From Bifidobacterium callitrichidarum (GTDB taxonomy: Bacteria > Actinomycetota > Actinomycetes > Actinomycetales > Bifidobacteriaceae), in the NCBI RefSeq assembly GCF_003129905.1, contig NZ_QFFM01000002.1, positions 62,001 through 126,000 of the forward strand: a DNA stretch of 64,000 bases. The letters are read 5' to 3'. Position numbers and translations under genes: made by a program. Below the pieces are notes generated by a model. That model made no database searches and had not been told where the DNA came from. It saw only the letters and a program-made list of their open reading frames with translations. Of this stretch, positions 1-10,478 are shown in pieces. Each line of letters begins with the position of its first letter. The first letter of the stretch is position 1.

Positions 1-276
1 GGTGCCGAGGATGTGACCGACGATGGTGAGGTCTTCACCGTCATCACCGGTCCGTCCGACCTGTTCACCGTGCGCAAGGCCCTGCAGGACGCTGGTTTCG
101 ACTACGATTCCGCCGATCAGGTCATGCAGCCGAAGAACGAGGTGGAGCTCAGCCTCGAGGACGCCCGCAAGGTGTCCAACCTCATCGACAAGCTCGATGA
201 CCTGGACGATGTGCAGAACATCTACTCCAACTGGACCGCCTCCGACGAGGTCATGGCCCAGCTCGACGAGGAGTAA
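1..276 (+). CDS. YebC/PmpR-family regulator, C-terminal part
   Basis: The frame is open from the first base, so the gene starts outside the window. The last 92 residues match the end of YebC/TACO1-type proteins: a short beta segment (EVFTVITGP), then an acidic C-terminal domain with the LSLEDARKVSNLIDKLDDLDDVQNIYSNW stretch typical of the family (shown here only as key words: EDA, LDDLDDVQN, YSN). The family binds DNA or ribosomes, and some members regulate quorum sensing or help translation through proline runs. Placement directly before ruvC is the common actinobacterial order yebC-ruvC-ruvA-ruvB. Only six bases separate it from ruvC, so they are probably co-transcribed. Confidence 0.9.
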   Translation, partial: GAEDVTDDGEVFTVITGPSDLFTVRKALQDAGFDYDSADQVMQPKNEVELSLEDARKVSNLIDKLDDLDDVQNIYSNWTASDEVMAQLDEE

Positions 277-282
277 TCCCCA

Positions 283-867
283 GTGATCATCCTTGGCGTC
301 GACCCCGGGCTCACGCGCTGCGGGGTCGGCGTGATCGAAGCCGGCGAACATCGCCGGCTTTCGTTTATTCACGTGGATGTGGTGCGTTCCTCGCCCGATA
401 TCTCACAGGATCTGCGCCTGCTGGCCATCTACAACGGCCTGGCGGAGAAGATGGACCGGTTCGCGCCGGACAGCGTGTCCATCGAACGTGTGTTCGCACA
501 ATCCAACCGCAATACAGTGCTAGGCACCGCGCAGGCCGCGGGACTGGCCATGCTGGCCGCCGCGCAACGCAACATCCCGGTGGCATTGCATACACCGACC
601 GAGGCCAAGCTCGCCATCACCGGCAATGGGCAGGCCCAGAAGATCCAGGTCGAACGCATGGTCACGCGCATCCTGAACCTCACCAAAATGCCGACGCCCG
701 CCGACGCGGCCGATGCGTTGGCCTTGGCCATCTGCCATGCCCTGCGTCCCGCCGGAGCGTTGCAGGGCGGCGAACGGGAACAGCATCTGACGCCCGCGCA
801 GCGTCAATGGGCCGAGGCGGCGCAGCACACGACACGTCGCCGCATCAACCACGACCGCGGCATGTAG
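283..867 (+). CDS. ruvC: Holliday junction resolvase RuvC
   Basis: RuvC cuts four-way DNA junctions symmetrically in the RuvABC recombination-repair complex. The 194-residue protein has the expected length. The N-terminal GVDPGLT motif carries the first catalytic aspartate. SIERVF gives the catalytic glutamate, followed by [15 protein letters not shown], and [13 protein letters not shown] near residue 150 supplies the last acidic residues. The GTG start (gtgatcatcc) follows the yebC stop closely. The gene belongs to the yebC-ruvCAB block. The charged tail after residue 165 is variable in the family. Confidence 0.95.
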   Translation: MIILGVDPGLTRCGVGVIEAGEHRRLSFIHVDVVRSSPDISQDLRLLAIYNGLAEKMDRFAPDSVSIERVFAQSNRNTVLGTAQAAGLAMLAAAQRNIPVALHTPTEAKLAITGNGQAQKIQVERMVTRILNLTKMPTPADAADALALAICHALRPAGALQGGEREQHLTPAQRQWAEAAQHTTRRRINHDRGM

Positions 868-958
868 TATACTTCGAACAGTTGTTCGATTATAGATGTG
901 CGGGCGCCACCGCTGTGGGATCGCCCGGCATCGAGGGGATTTGCGCAAGGAGTGGGCG

Positions 959-1588
959 ATGATCGGCATGCTGTCCGGGCGGGTCGAATCGGTCGAGGCC
1001 GATACCGCATTGATCGACGTCGGGGGAGTGGGATACGAGGTACGTATGTCCTCCACCGATCTGGGACGGCTGCACGCCGGTCAGGAAACCCGCGTCTACA
1101 CGTACATGAACATCTCCCAGGACGCCGTCACCCTGCACGGATTCCTGGACAGGGACGCCAAGAAAACCTTCCTGCAGCTCATCAAGGTGTCCGGCATCGG
1201 ACCCAAGGTGGCCCAGTCGCTGCTCTCCACTCTTACCCCCATCCAACTGGCCCATGCCATCGCGGACAACGACGCTACGGCGCTGGCCAAGGCACCCGGA
1301 CTGGGCAAGAAGGGAGCCCAGAAGATCATCCTCGAGCTCAAGGGCTCCATCGATTTGAGCCAGATCGAAGGCGCTTCGGCCGCCTCCCGGTCCGAGGCCA
1401 AGCCGCTGGTCGACACCGGCATGGAACAGGTCATCGAAGGCCTGATTTCGCTCGGCTGGCGTCAACAGGACGCCCAACAGGCCGTCACCGAGGCGATCAA
1501 CGACAACGACATCACCACGCCGCTGGCGGCGGACGACGTGCCGCGTGTGCTTCGCTTCGCCCTGGCGCTCATGGATAGGGGCCGCTGA
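959..1588 (+). CDS. ruvA: Holliday junction helicase subunit RuvA
   Basis: RuvA is the DNA-binding subunit that targets the RuvB motor to Holliday junctions. The start chosen gives [15 protein letters not shown], the conserved N-terminal OB-fold, and is preceded by AAGGAG at good spacing; an in-frame start 63 bases upstream would add a non-conserved leader. Two helix-hairpin-helix motifs are visible ([11 protein letters not shown] and [11 protein letters not shown]). The C-terminal domain III ([12 protein letters not shown]) contacts RuvB. At 209 residues the length is normal. The stop codon overlaps the ruvB start (TGATG), which implies translational coupling. Confidence 0.95.
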   Translation: MIGMLSGRVESVEADTALIDVGGVGYEVRMSSTDLGRLHAGQETRVYTYMNISQDAVTLHGFLDRDAKKTFLQLIKVSGIGPKVAQSLLSTLTPIQLAHAIADNDATALAKAPGLGKKGAQKIILELKGSIDLSQIEGASAASRSEAKPLVDTGMEQVIEGLISLGWRQQDAQQAVTEAINDNDITTPLAADDVPRVLRFALALMDRGR

Positions 1589-2652
1589 TGAGCGACGACA
1601 TGACCTACGGCACTTCCAATACCGGAGCCAACGAGGAATCGCTGCGCATGGTCTCCTCGCAGCCGATCGGCAACGAGCCGGTCAGCGACGAGGAGCTCCG
1701 TCCGCACGTACTGGATGGCTTCATCGGCCAGCCCCGGCTCAAGGCGCAGCTCCAGCTCTTCCTCGATGCCGCCCGCAAGCGCGACGTGCCACCGGACCAC
1801 ATCCTGCTCGCCGGTCCTCCGGGCCTGGGCAAGACCACGTTGGCCATGATCGTGGCCAACGAGCTTGAGGTGCCGATTCGCGTCACTTCCGGTCCGGCCG
1901 TGCAGCATGCCGGCGATCTCGCCTCGATCCTGAGCTCGCTGGACACCGGCGAGGTGCTGTTCATCGATGAGATCCATCGTCTGCCCCGTGCCGCCGAGGA
2001 GCTGCTCTACATCGCCATGGAGGATTTCCGCGTGGACGTCATGGTGGGTAAGGGCCCGGGCGCGAGTTCCATTCCGCTGACCCTGCCGCGATTCACCGTG
2101 ATCGGCGCCACCACGCGCGAGGGCATGCTGCCGAGCCCGTTGCGCGCACGTTTCGGCTTCACCGCGCATCTGGATTTCTACCCGCATGAGGAATTGGAGA
2201 AGCTCATCGAGCGTTCGGCCAACGTGCTGGGTGTGAACCTGGACGAAGGCTCGGCGCATGAGCTTGCCCTGCGCTCCCGTGGCACGCCGCGTATCGCCAA
2301 CCGCCTGCTGCGCCGCGTGCGTGACTGGGCCATCGTCCACGACCTCATCGTGGTGCGGCCTGAGGATGTCAAGGAAGCGCTGGCGTTGTACCAAATCGAC
2401 TCCGAAGGCCTCGACCGGCTCGACATCGCCGTGCTCAATGCCATCGTGCGTAATTTCAACGGCGGTCCGGTGGGTCTCAACAACCTTGCCGCCATGGTGG
2501 GCGAGGAGTCCGAGACCGTGGAGACCGTTTGCGAGCCGTATCTGGTGCGTGAAGGTTTCCTGGTCCGCACGCCGAAGGGTCGTGTGGCCACGGAGAAGGC
2601 ATGGCAGCATTTGGGTCTTACGCCCAACGATGATGTCAGCAAGCTCTTCTAG
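1588..2652 (+). CDS. ruvB: Holliday junction branch-migration ATPase RuvB
   Basis: RuvB is the AAA+ hexameric motor that drives branch migration with RuvA. The 354-residue protein shows the [11 protein letters not shown] entry motif, Walker [10 protein letters not shown] (about residues 77-85), Walker B LFIDEIHR, sensor 1 IGATTREG, the arginine-finger region PLRARFGF, and the winged-helix C-terminus ([19 protein letters not shown]). The first 35 residues are a variable, acidic extension. The ATG overlaps the ruvA stop. The order yebC-ruvC-ruvA-ruvB-yajC is standard in actinobacteria. Confidence 0.97.
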   Translation: MSDDMTYGTSNTGANEESLRMVSSQPIGNEPVSDEELRPHVLDGFIGQPRLKAQLQLFLDAARKRDVPPDHILLAGPPGLGKTTLAMIVANELEVPIRVTSGPAVQHAGDLASILSSLDTGEVLFIDEIHRLPRAAEELLYIAMEDFRVDVMVGKGPGASSIPLTLPRFTVIGATTREGMLPSPLRARFGFTAHLDFYPHEELEKLIERSANVLGVNLDEGSAHELALRSRGTPRIANRLLRRVRDWAIVHDLIVVRPEDVKEALALYQIDSEGLDRLDIAVLNAIVRNFNGGPVGLNNLAAMVGEESETVETVCEPYLVREGFLVRTPKGRVATEKAWQHLGLTPNDDVSKLF

Positions 2653-2723
2653 ACTTTTCCTGTTTGCACAATCCGGTCATGTGTCAACAACCGGCCGTGG
2701 CCGTTGATCTGAAGGAGTTTTCC

Positions 2724-3158
2724 GTGGATTCTTCGTATATTATGCTCATCGTCATGGTCGTGGTCATCGGCGGCATGATGTGGTGGCAGTCCAAGAAGGC
2801 CAAGCAGCAGCAGGCCGAGAAGCAGGATTTCCGTCGCAACCTGCAGCCCGGTACCGAGGTCATCACCATCGGCCAGGTGATCGGCAAGGTCGTGGAAGTC
2901 GATGAGCAGTACGAGGAGATCGTCATCGACTCCGAGGGTTCCAAGCTGCGTTTCGCCTTCAACGCCATCGCCCGTGAGTACACCCGTCCGGCTTACGTCT
3001 CTGATGATGAGGTGGACGAGAACGGCAACCCGCTGTCCGAGGATCAGGAAGCCCCGGCCGCGGACGAGGCCGGCCAGGTGCCGGTCGATGCCGCCGTCGA
3101 GACCACCGAGGCGGACGACGCCGAGACCAAGCAGAACGGCGAAACCGAAACGAAGTAA
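2724..3158 (+). CDS. yajC: Preprotein translocase subunit YajC
   Basis: YajC is the small single-pass membrane accessory of the SecDF-YajC part of the Sec translocon. A GTG start preceded by GAAGGAG gives VDSSYIMLIVMVVVIGGMM, one transmembrane helix, then the conserved cytoplasmic segment QDFRRNLQPGTEVITIGQVIGKVVEV. The C-terminal 50 residues are acidic and low-complexity (Glu, Asp, Ala, Pro), as is usual in bifidobacterial versions. An upstream in-frame ATG at 2664 would add a polar leader without a ribosome site, so it is not preferred. secD and secF are not adjacent here. Confidence 0.9.
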   Translation: MDSSYIMLIVMVVVIGGMMWWQSKKAKQQQAEKQDFRRNLQPGTEVITIGQVIGKVVEVDEQYEEIVIDSEGSKLRFAFNAIAREYTRPAYVSDDEVDENGNPLSEDQEAPAADEAGQVPVDAAVETTEADDAETKQNGETETK

Positions 3159-3243
3159 GCTATCGTCTCGCGGTCTCAAGGCGCGCGAGACGCTCCCACC
3201 ACCGTCAATACCGTTAACCAACAAGTCATCAAGGGGCGAGCAT

Positions 3244-3825
3244 ATGGCACAGTCGGACATCACCATCGAGGCATTGGACAAGGTCGGGCAGGAGGACGCC
3301 GAATACATGGTGTCCCTGATCCGATCCGTGCCCGGATTCCCCAAGGAGGGCATCATCTTCCGCGACTTCATGCCGGTGCTCGCCGATCCGAAGGGCCTCA
3401 GGATTCTGCTCAAGGCGCTTGAGGAGGCGCTGCCGGTCGCTCCGGACGAATTCGATGCCATCGCCGGCCTGGAATCCCGCGGATTCCTGTTCGGCCCCAC
3501 GCTGGCCGAACGCCTGGGCAAGGGGTTCATCGCCATCCGCAAGGCGGGCAAGCTGCCGCCCGAGACCATCGGTGAATCCTATGACCTCGAATACGGCACC
3601 GCCAGCGTGGAGATCGAGACCGAAGCCGTGGCTCACGGCGAGCGTGTGCTCATCGTGGACGACCTCATCGCCACCGGCGGCACCGCCAAGGCCGGTGCCG
3701 ACCTCATCGAGAAGGCCGGCGGCAAGGTGGCCGGCTTCAGCTTCGTGATGCGTCTCGAAGGACTGGACGGCATCGACAAGCTCGGTGGCGTGCCCACCAG
3801 CTCGTTGGTCTCCATGCCCGCGTGA
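3244..3825 (+). CDS. apt: Adenine phosphoribosyltransferase
   Basis: Apt salvages adenine to AMP using PRPP in the cytosol. The 193-residue protein has the family features: VPGFPKEGIIFRD near the N-terminus, the GLESRGFLFG segment, the flexible-loop region with RKAGKLP, and the PRPP-binding motif VLIVDDLIATGGTAKA. The start was chosen at the ATG inside CATATG after AGGGGCGAG, because the longer upstream frame is only a shadow of yajC. A strong inverted repeat 30 bases downstream likely terminates transcription. Confidence 0.95.
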   Translation: MAQSDITIEALDKVGQEDAEYMVSLIRSVPGFPKEGIIFRDFMPVLADPKGLRILLKALEEALPVAPDEFDAIAGLESRGFLFGPTLAERLGKGFIAIRKAGKLPPETIGESYDLEYGTASVEIETEAVAHGERVLIVDDLIATGGTAKAGADLIEKAGGKVAGFSFVMRLEGLDGIDKLGGVPTSSLVSMPA

Positions 3826-3854
3826 GCCGTCTCACGAACACGCGGTTTGTTGTC

Positions 3855-3895
3855 ATGGTCCGGCATGTACTGTGTACAGTTACATGCCGGACCAT
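3855..3895 (+). terminator. Inverted-repeat terminator after apt
   Basis: A perfect 15-bp arm (ATGGTCCGGCATGTA) is repeated as its reverse complement at 3881-3895, with an 11-base loop that can itself pair partly. The T-tract after the stem is weak (TATTTAG), so it may be a rho-independent terminator of moderate strength. It separates apt from sucC. Confidence 0.7.
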
Positions 3896-3916
3896 TATTT
3901 AGTCAGGGAAGGATCC

Positions 3917-5119
3917 ATGGACCTTTACGAATACCAGGCACGTGAGCTGCTTGAGGAACAGGACATCCCCACCCCGGGTGCCATCTTCGCTCAGAACTCC
4001 CATGAAGTGGCCGAGGCGGCGGACAAGATCGGCTACCCCTGTGTGATCAAGGCGCAGGTGAAGATCGGCCATCGCGGCCAGGCGGGCGGCGTGAAGATCG
4101 CCCACAACCGCGACGAGGCCATCCTCGAATCCGAGGCCATCCTGCCGATGACCATCCACGGACACAAGGTCTCGGGTGTGCTCGTGGCCGAAGCCAAGAA
4201 CATCCTGCACGAGTATTACGTGTCCATCTCCGTGGACCGTACCTCCCGCGACTTCGACGTTCTTGCCACCGCCAACGGCGGCACCGAGGTCGAGGAGATC
4301 GCCAAGGAGCACCCCGAATCCGTCAAGCGCCTGCACATCGAGGCTCTCGGCGACTTCGACCTTGAAGCCGCCACCAAGATGGCCGAAAGCATCGGCTTCT
4401 ACCACGCGGACGTGGACCAGGCTGCCCAGATCCTGCTCAAGATGTGGCGTTGCTTCAAGGAGAACGACGCCACGCTGGTGGAGATTAACCCGCTCGCCAA
4501 GATCGGCGACCCGGACGACGAATCCACCAAGCAGCTGTGCGCGCTGGACGCCAAGATCTCCCTCGATGACAACGCCGCGTTCCGTCATGACGGCTGGACG
4601 CGCTTCGTGGATCCGATCGTGCCTGACCCGTTCGAGCAGAAGGCCCGCGAACATGGCCTGCACTACGTGCACCTGCACGGCGAGGTCGGCGTGATCGGCA
4701 ACGGCGCGGGTCTGGTTATGAGCTCGCTGGACGCCGTCTCCGGTGCCGGCGAGGAGCAGGGTACCGGCATCAAGCCGGCCAACTTCCTGGACATCGGCGG
4801 CGGCGCATCCGCGGCCGTCATGGCCAGCAGCCTGGAAATCGTGCTGTCCGACCCGCAGGTCGCAGCCGTGTTCATCAACGTCTACGGCGGCATCACCTCC
4901 TGCGTGGAGGTGGCCAACGGCATTCTCGAGGCCGTCAAGGTGCTTGGCAGCTCCAAGCCCATCGTCGTTCGCTTCGACGGCAACGCCGCGGCGGAAGGCC
5001 TGCACATCCTGGCCGAAGCCAACAACCCGATCATCCACGTGTCCGAGACCATGGAAGGCGCCGCGCAGAAGGCGGCACAGCTGGCCGCTGAAGCCACCAA
5101 GTCCAAGGAGGTTCGCTGA
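3917..5119 (+). CDS. sucC: Succinyl-CoA ligase (ADP-forming) beta subunit
   Basis: With SucD this makes succinyl-CoA ligase, which links succinyl-CoA cleavage to ATP or GTP synthesis. The 400-residue protein begins [20 protein letters not shown], the typical ATP-grasp start, and has [17 protein letters not shown] and a C-terminal flavodoxin-like part with [11 protein letters not shown] and NVYGGITSC. The ATG follows AGGGAAGGATCC. The stop overlaps the sucD start. Bifidobacteria are known to have an incomplete citric-acid cycle, so the enzyme probably supplies succinyl-CoA for biosynthesis (inference). Confidence 0.96.
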   Translation: MDLYEYQARELLEEQDIPTPGAIFAQNSHEVAEAADKIGYPCVIKAQVKIGHRGQAGGVKIAHNRDEAILESEAILPMTIHGHKVSGVLVAEAKNILHEYYVSISVDRTSRDFDVLATANGGTEVEEIAKEHPESVKRLHIEALGDFDLEAATKMAESIGFYHADVDQAAQILLKMWRCFKENDATLVEINPLAKIGDPDDESTKQLCALDAKISLDDNAAFRHDGWTRFVDPIVPDPFEQKAREHGLHYVHLHGEVGVIGNGAGLVMSSLDAVSGAGEEQGTGIKPANFLDIGGGASAAVMASSLEIVLSDPQVAAVFINVYGGITSCVEVANGILEAVKVLGSSKPIVVRFDGNAAAEGLHILAEANNPIIHVSETMEGAAQKAAQLAAEATKSKEVR

Positions 5120-6030
5120 TGCTGTTCATCGAAGACGGCGCACCGGTAATCGTTCAGGGTATGACCGGCCATCAGGGCATGACGCACACGGCGCGCATGC
5201 TCAAGGCCGGCACCAACATCGTCGGTGGCGTGAACCCGCGCAAGGCGGGCACCACCGTCACCTTCCCGGCCGCCAGGAACGGCGAGGACACGGACATCCC
5301 CGTGTTCGCCACCTGCTCCGAGGCCCGCGAGGCCACCGGTGCCAAGGCCAGCGTGGTGTTCGTGCCGCCGCGCTTCGCCAAGAACGCCGTGGTGGAGGCC
5401 GTGGAGGCTGGCATCGAACTCGTGGTGGTCATCACCGAAGGCATCCCGGTGGCCGATTCCGCCTACTTCGTGGAGCTTGCGCTGCGCAAGGGCGTGCGCA
5501 TCATCGGACCGAACTGCCCGGGCCTCATCACGCTGGGCAACCCCGGCGTCAACCTCGGCATCATCCCGGACGGCATCGTGGGACGTGGCCCGCTGGGCCT
5601 GGTCTCCAAGTCCGGCACGCTGACCTACCAGCTCATGGGCGAACTCTCCGACATCGGCTTCACCGCATGCCTGGGCGCCGGCGGCGACCCGATTGTGGGC
5701 ACCACGTTGCTCGAGGCCCTTGAGGCCTTCGAAGCCGACCCGAACACCAAGGCCGTCATGATGATCGGCGAGATCGGCGGATTCGCCGAACAGGAAGCCG
5801 CCGCATGGGCCAAGGAACACATGACCAAGCCGGTCGTGGCTTACATCGCCGGCTTCACCGCCCCCGAAGGCAAGCAGATGGGCCATGCCGGCGCCATCGT
5901 CTCCGGCGGCAAGGGCACCGCTCAGGACAAGAAGGACGCGCTGGAGGCCGCGGGCATCCCCGTCGGCCGTACCCCGGGCCAGGCGGCCCAGATCATGCGC
6001 GACGTGCTCGCCAAGGCCAACATCGACTGA
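5119..6030 (+). CDS. sucD: Succinyl-CoA ligase alpha subunit
   Basis: SucD binds CoA and carries the phosphorylated histidine of succinyl-CoA ligase. The 303-residue protein has the CoA-binding Rossmann part near the N-terminus ([18 protein letters not shown]), [11 protein letters not shown], and the active-site segment [22 protein letters not shown], where the histidine of GHAGA is phosphorylated. It is translationally coupled to sucC through TGATG. The next gene begins immediately after its stop. Confidence 0.96.
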   Translation: MLFIEDGAPVIVQGMTGHQGMTHTARMLKAGTNIVGGVNPRKAGTTVTFPAARNGEDTDIPVFATCSEAREATGAKASVVFVPPRFAKNAVVEAVEAGIELVVVITEGIPVADSAYFVELALRKGVRIIGPNCPGLITLGNPGVNLGIIPDGIVGRGPLGLVSKSGTLTYQLMGELSDIGFTACLGAGGDPIVGTTLLEALEAFEADPNTKAVMMIGEIGGFAEQEAAAWAKEHMTKPVVAYIAGFTAPEGKQMGHAGAIVSGGKGTAQDKKDALEAAGIPVGRTPGQAAQIMRDVLAKANID

Positions 6031-7524
6031 GTGCGGCCCGCCGAACACATGAAAGCAGTGATTCGCCAATGGGTGCGGGGAGCCCTCGCGGCCCTCGCAT
6101 CCATGGCCATCTATGCCATCGCACTGGGCTGCTATGTGGCCCTGATGCTTCTCGTCATCTCCATGGAGGAGGGCGGCGAAAACCTGACCACCGGTACCAC
6201 GGGACTCACCAAAGCCGTGGTGCTGCTGAGTGAGGGTTCGGGATTCGCGACCGATTCCGTCACGCTGACCATCACCCCGTTGCTACTGACCGTATTGCTT
6301 GTCTGGCTCATCGCCACGCTCGTGGCACGCCTCAAAGCCACCGGTCCGCACGCCTTCGTCATCGGGCTGCTCGTATGGCTCGCGCTGAACGAATGGTTCC
6401 GCTCGTCGGTGCACTTGAGCCTGGTGGACGACCAATGGCTCACCCTGCTCAAGGCCGGTACCGTGTTCGTACTCGGATTCCTGTGCGCGGCGGTGCCCGG
6501 CTCGGACAAGCTCAAGGATCTGATGGTCTGGATCCGCAAACAATCCTCCGTCAAAGTCAGGCACTGTCTCAAGACGGGTGCAGCCGTCGCGGCCATCATT
6601 CTGGGACTGTACCTGCTCATCGGACTGATCACCGTCATCGTCTGGACCGTACGCAACCAGACGGCCGTGGTCTCCGTGTTCAAGATGTCCGGCATGGAAA
6701 CCGGCTCGCGCATTCTCACCACGCTGGCCATGCTCATCTGGCTGCCCAATCTCATGTTGTGGGCCGTCTCCTGGCTGTTCGGCTCCGGATTCGCCATCGG
6801 CGACGTGGCCAGTTTCACGCTCTGGGTCGGCCAGTCCAAGGACTTGCCGGCGGTACCCGCGTTCGGCATCCTGCCCGAAGCGGTCTCCAGTGAACTGTGG
6901 CGCACGATAGCGCTCAACACGCCGTTCGCCGTGGCCACGCTCGTGGGTCTGCTGGCGCTCTTCCTGCCCGCCGGATTCCGATACCGTCCCACCAACGTGC
7001 GCGGCGACTCCGATCGCCGGGCCATGGTGCTTGACCTCGCATACCCGGCCGGCGCGTTCTGTCTGAGTGCGGGACTGGTTTCCCTTGGCTCCACGATGCT
7101 GTTCGCACTGTCCAACGGGTCGCTCGGCCAGCACAGGCTCGCCCACGTGGGCGTAAGCGTCATGGCCTCCACCCGCGCCGTGGGCCATCCCACCGCACTG
7201 GGACTCGCCACGGCATGGCTCGTCGCGCTGATTGGCACCGCACTCGTTTTTTCTGTAGGCTGGATAGCTGAACGTCTGCGTCCCTCCCGCACCTCGGATG
7301 CCAAGACCGTCGGCCGTGCCGGAGACGGGGAAACGGCTGCGAAATCCGCAACGGACGAGAAGCGGAAGCGGACAAAGCAGGACGGGGCGCCCAGGAAGCC
7401 GCGGCGATCCATACACGTACAATCCCAACCGAAACCATCGAAATCCCAATCCACAACCAAGGAGGAACAGGATGACAAACACGAACCGGCCGATACGTCG
7501 AGCACTGGTTTCCGTCTTTCATAA
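6031..7524 (+). CDS. PerM-like polytopic membrane protein (DUF6350)
   Basis: This 497-residue protein has about ten predicted membrane helices and a cytoplasmic, Lys/Arg/Ser-rich tail from about residue 420. Its position between sucCD and purH is the place of the mycobacterial gene perM (Rv0955), which is linked to cell division and persistence; the family is DUF6350. Identification rests on topology and synteny rather than on motifs. The GTG start abuts the sucD stop (TGAGTG); an ATG 18 bases later is an alternative, and neither has a clear ribosome site. The last 53 bases overlap purH in another frame, so the tail also encodes the purH ribosome site. Confidence 0.75.
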   Translation: MRPAEHMKAVIRQWVRGALAALASMAIYAIALGCYVALMLLVISMEEGGENLTTGTTGLTKAVVLLSEGSGFATDSVTLTITPLLLTVLLVWLIATLVARLKATGPHAFVIGLLVWLALNEWFRSSVHLSLVDDQWLTLLKAGTVFVLGFLCAAVPGSDKLKDLMVWIRKQSSVKVRHCLKTGAAVAAIILGLYLLIGLITVIVWTVRNQTAVVSVFKMSGMETGSRILTTLAMLIWLPNLMLWAVSWLFGSGFAIGDVASFTLWVGQSKDLPAVPAFGILPEAVSSELWRTIALNTPFAVATLVGLLALFLPAGFRYRPTNVRGDSDRRAMVLDLAYPAGAFCLSAGLVSLGSTMLFALSNGSLGQHRLAHVGVSVMASTRAVGHPTALGLATAWLVALIGTALVFSVGWIAERLRPSRTSDAKTVGRAGDGETAAKSATDEKRKRTKQDGAPRKPRRSIHVQSQPKPSKSQSTTKEEQDDKHEPADTSSTGFRLS

Positions 7525-9109
7525 GGAAGGCATCGAGGTTCTGGCCGAAGCGTTCGTGAAGGCCGGCACCGAAGTGGTCTCCACCGGCTCCACCGCCAAG
7601 AAGCTCGCCGAGCTGGGCGTCAAGGTCACTGAGGTCTCGGACGTCACCGGCTTCCCGGAGTGCCTGGATGGCCGCGTGAAGACCCTGCACCCGTACATCC
7701 ACGCCGGCATCCTGGCGGACATGACCAACCCCGAGCACGCCAAGCAGCTTGAGGAATTCGGCATCAAGCCGTTCGACCTCGTGGTCGTCAACCTGTACCC
7801 CTTCGCCGACACCGTGCGCTCCGGCGCCTCGGAGGCGGACGTCATCGAGAAGATCGACATCGGCGGCCCCTCCATGGTGCGCGGCGCGGCCAAGAACCAC
7901 GCCACCGTGGCCATCGTCACCGATCCGAACGATTACGCCCTCGTGGCCTCCCGCGTGGCCGACGGCACCGGTTTCTCCCTGGAGGAGCGTGAATGGCTCG
8001 CCGCCAAGGCCTTCGCCCACACCGCCGCCTACGACGCCACCATCAACGAGTGGACCGCCAAGCACTGGCCCAAGCCGGCCTCGCTCGAGTCCAGCGAAAT
8101 CGACCGTGACGACCAGGGCACCGAAGTGGACTCCGCCAAGTTCCCGGCCCAGTTCACCCGTACCTGGGACCGCGCGCACACCCTGCGCTACGGCGAGAAC
8201 TCCCACCAGCAGGCCGCCCTGTACGTCGATCCGCTCAACCAGACCGGCTTCGCGCACGCCGAACAGCTCGGCGGCAAGCCGATGAGCTACAACAACTACG
8301 TGGACGCCGACGCCGCATGGCGTACCGTATGGGATATGGCCCCCGCCATCGCCGTGGCCGTGGTCAAACACAACAACCCGTGCGGCCTGGCCATCGGAGC
8401 CACCGCGGCCGAGGCCCACAAGAAGGCCCACGCCTGCGATCCGATGAGCGCGTACGGCGGCGTGATCGCCTGCAACTCCACGGTGACGTTGGAGATGGCC
8501 GAGAGCGTGCGCCCGATCTTCACCGAGGTCATCGTGGCCCTGGACTACGAGCCCGCCGCGCTGGAACTGCTGCAGACCAAGAAGAAGAACCTGCGCATCC
8601 TCAAGGTGGCCGAGCCACCGAAGGGCCACGAAGCCATCCGCCAGATCGACGGCGGTCTGCTGGTGCAGGACACCGATCTGATCAACGCCGTGGGCGACGA
8701 TCCGGATGCCTGGAAGCTGGTGGCCGGCGAGGCCGCTGATGCCGAAACCCTCAAGGATCTGGTGTTCGCGTGGCGCGCGATTCGCTGCGTGAAGTCCAAC
8801 GCCATCCTGCTGGCTCACGATCAGGCCACCGTGGGCATCGGCATGGGCCAGGTCAACCGCGTGGATTCCTGCCATCTGGCCGTCGAGCGCGCCAATACGC
8901 TGGCTGACGGCGCCGACCGTGCCACCGGTTCCGTGGCCGCTTCCGATGCGTTCTTCCCGTTCGCCGATGGCGCCCAGGTGCTCATCGACGCCGGCGTGAA
9001 GGCCATCGTGCAGCCCGGCGGTTCCATCCGCGACGAGGAGGTCATCGAGGCCGCGAAGAAGGCCGGCGTGACCATGTACCTGACCGGCACCCGCCACTTC
9101 TTCCACTGA
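7472..9109 (+). CDS. purH: Bifunctional AICAR transformylase / IMP cyclohydrolase
   Basis: PurH carries out the last two steps of purine synthesis, formylating AICAR and closing the ring to IMP. At 545 residues it has an N-terminal MGS-like cyclohydrolase domain ([48 protein letters not shown]) and a C-terminal transformylase domain with the KHNNPCG motif near residue 300 and AYGGVIACN. The ATG was chosen because of the strong AAGGAGGAA before it and because homology starts there. The start lies inside the 3' end of the preceding membrane-protein gene. Confidence 0.96.
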   Translation: MTNTNRPIRRALVSVFHKEGIEVLAEAFVKAGTEVVSTGSTAKKLAELGVKVTEVSDVTGFPECLDGRVKTLHPYIHAGILADMTNPEHAKQLEEFGIKPFDLVVVNLYPFADTVRSGASEADVIEKIDIGGPSMVRGAAKNHATVAIVTDPNDYALVASRVADGTGFSLEEREWLAAKAFAHTAAYDATINEWTAKHWPKPASLESSEIDRDDQGTEVDSAKFPAQFTRTWDRAHTLRYGENSHQQAALYVDPLNQTGFAHAEQLGGKPMSYNNYVDADAAWRTVWDMAPAIAVAVVKHNNPCGLAIGATAAEAHKKAHACDPMSAYGGVIACNSTVTLEMAESVRPIFTEVIVALDYEPAALELLQTKKKNLRILKVAEPPKGHEAIRQIDGGLLVQDTDLINAVGDDPDAWKLVAGEAADAETLKDLVFAWRAIRCVKSNAILLAHDQATVGIGMGQVNRVDSCHLAVERANTLADGADRATGSVAASDAFFPFADGAQVLIDAGVKAIVQPGGSIRDEEVIEAAKKAGVTMYLTGTRHFFH

Positions 9110-9150
9110 TCGGCATATCCCGGCGTTGAGCCGAGACGGTCACCTTATGC

Positions 9151-9270
9151 TGGCTCCCCTCTTTGAGGGGAGCTGTCGAACGGAGTGGGACTGAGGGGAG
9201 CAACCCGACTGCGGTGATGAGCTTCCTTTGGCCGGCTTCGCGGGCAGCTCCCTGTAGAGAGGGGAGCCGA
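9151..9270. repeat. Imperfect inverted repeat, GGCTCCCCTC family
   Basis: A roughly 120-base intergenic block starts with TGGCTCCCCTCT and ends with AGAGGGGAGCCGA, so its ends are inverted repeats. Inside it are further short copies of GAGGGGAGC and a segment resembling the unit at 44733-44780. The block lies downstream of purH and could act as a terminator or a mobile palindromic element. No protein is encoded. Confidence 0.6.
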
Positions 9271-9320
9271 GTTTTATGTTTATCCGTAATCGTTGATTTC
9301 GTGTTCACAAGGAAGTCGTC

Positions 9321-9623
9321 ATGCACAACCATCCGTACGTATCCGAAGCCCACGAGGGCAAACCCTGGTTCGAATGGATCGTATTCGGCGTCGTCGTTGC
9401 CGCCGTGCTGCTGGCGCTCCTCGGATACACGATGGCCGCCACGGTTGTGCTTTCCGTGGCGGCCATCGTTACCGGGCTCATCCGTCTGATCATGCAGGAT
9501 AAAAGCCCTTGGAAGGTTCGCTCAGTGGCGTTCGATTCCTTCATCGGCATTGCCCTGGGCATCGGCCTGCTGATCACGTACTTCAGCTTCTTCGGCCTGT
9601 TCGGCAACACCATCTTCGGCTAG
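9321..9623 (+). CDS. Small membrane protein, DUF3017-like
   Basis: The 100-residue protein has three hydrophobic helices (about residues 19-36, 38-57 and 73-95) and a short polar N-terminus. DUF3017 proteins are found near purH in other actinobacteria, and size, topology and location fit. The function is unknown. The ATG is preceded by AAGGAAG. Its last 102 bases overlap the 3' end of the convergent aquaporin gene, so both C-termini are encoded on the same DNA. Confidence 0.65.
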   Translation: MHNHPYVSEAHEGKPWFEWIVFGVVVAAVLLALLGYTMAATVVLSVAAIVTGLIRLIMQDKSPWKVRSVAFDSFIGIALGIGLLITYFSFFGLFGNTIFG

Positions 9624-10478
9624 CGTCTCGGTCGCATCACCTTCGGAGGTGGCATCCATGGCACCATCAGCGCCGTTGAGGCCTTCCAGCGACTCCTGAT
9701 CGGCGACCTTCACCTTCGGCGTGGTGGCCATTTGGGCGACGATCATCACCAACGCCACCACGGCGGCGGCCAGTACCGGGCTGATCCAGAACACCCACAG
9801 CTGCTGGACCGGGTTCTGCGTCAGGCCCTGGTTCATCGTGGCCAGCGCGATGCCGGTGGAACGGGCCGGGTTGAGGCCAACGCCGGTCACCGGGTAGCTG
9901 AAGGCGGCAGCCAGGCCGTAGGCTCCGGCCATCGTCAGCACGTAACGATCGGAAGCCTCGCCGTGCTCGCCGAGCGAGGACATGGCGGCGGCGACCACGA
10001 TGAGCGAGCCGATGACCTCGACTACGATGGCCAGCGTGATGGAGAACGTGATGCCGTACTGCGTGAGCAGCGAGTAGGACACGGAGCCCTGCTCGAAGCC
10101 GTTCACGGCCGGGGTAAGCCACACCTTGGCCGTCACCTGCTCGGAGGTGGGCAGCAGCTTGACCACGGCGAAGCCGGCGGCGACGGCGCCGATCACCTGG
10201 GCCAGCACGTACAGCACGCCGTCCACCAGCTTGGTCTTGGAGGCGAGCACCGCGGCCACGGTCACGGCCGGGTTGAGCTGACCGCCAGAAACACGAGAGA
10301 AGATGGCGGTGACCACGCCATAGGCCAGGGCGGTGGCCAGCGCGGAGAAGACCACATTGACGCCATATACGGCCGAGCCCCAGGTGGAGAAGGCGTAGAT
10401 GGCGAAGCAAAGCAGGAAGCTGCCGGCCAGTTCGGCGCACACGCGAAGGCCCAGCGGCTGTTGCTTGGTTTCTTCCAT
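9522..10478 (-). CDS. Aquaporin / MIP-family channel with long acidic tail
   Basis: This is a membrane channel for water or small neutral solutes. The two signature motifs are present: LNPAVTV in the first half and LNPARSTG in the second, with six transmembrane helices. The internal ATG (MEETKQQPLG) has AAGGA ten bases upstream and is preferred to starts further 5'. After the last helix comes a roughly 60-residue acidic tail rich in Glu, Ala and Asp, unusual for aquaporins. Part of this tail is antisense to the DUF3017-like gene. Substrate selectivity (water or glycerol) cannot be fixed by eye. Confidence 0.9.
   Translation of the reverse strand: MEETKQQPLGLRVCAELAGSFLLCFAIYAFSTWGSAVYGVNVVFSALATALAYGVVTAIFSRVSGGQLNPAVTVAAVLASKTKLVDGVLYVLAQVIGAVAAGFAVVKLLPTSEQVTAKVWLTPAVNGFEQGSVSYSLLTQYGITFSITLAIVVEVIGSLIVVAAAMSSLGEHGEASDRYVLTMAGAYGLAAAFSYPVTGVGLNPARSTGIALATMNQGLTQNPVQQLWVFWISPVLAAAVVALVMIVAQMATTPKVKVADQESLEGLNGADGAMDATSEGDATETLAEDGVAEQAEEAEVRDQQADAQGNADEGIERH

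Noticed and set aside
896..958. Longer N-terminus for RuvA
   Set aside because: The 21-residue extension is not conserved and AAGGAG stands directly before the ATG at 959.
7160..9106. A 648-codon minus-strand frame opposite purH
   Set aside because: Antisense shadow of purH with Gly/Val/His-rich composition and no motifs.
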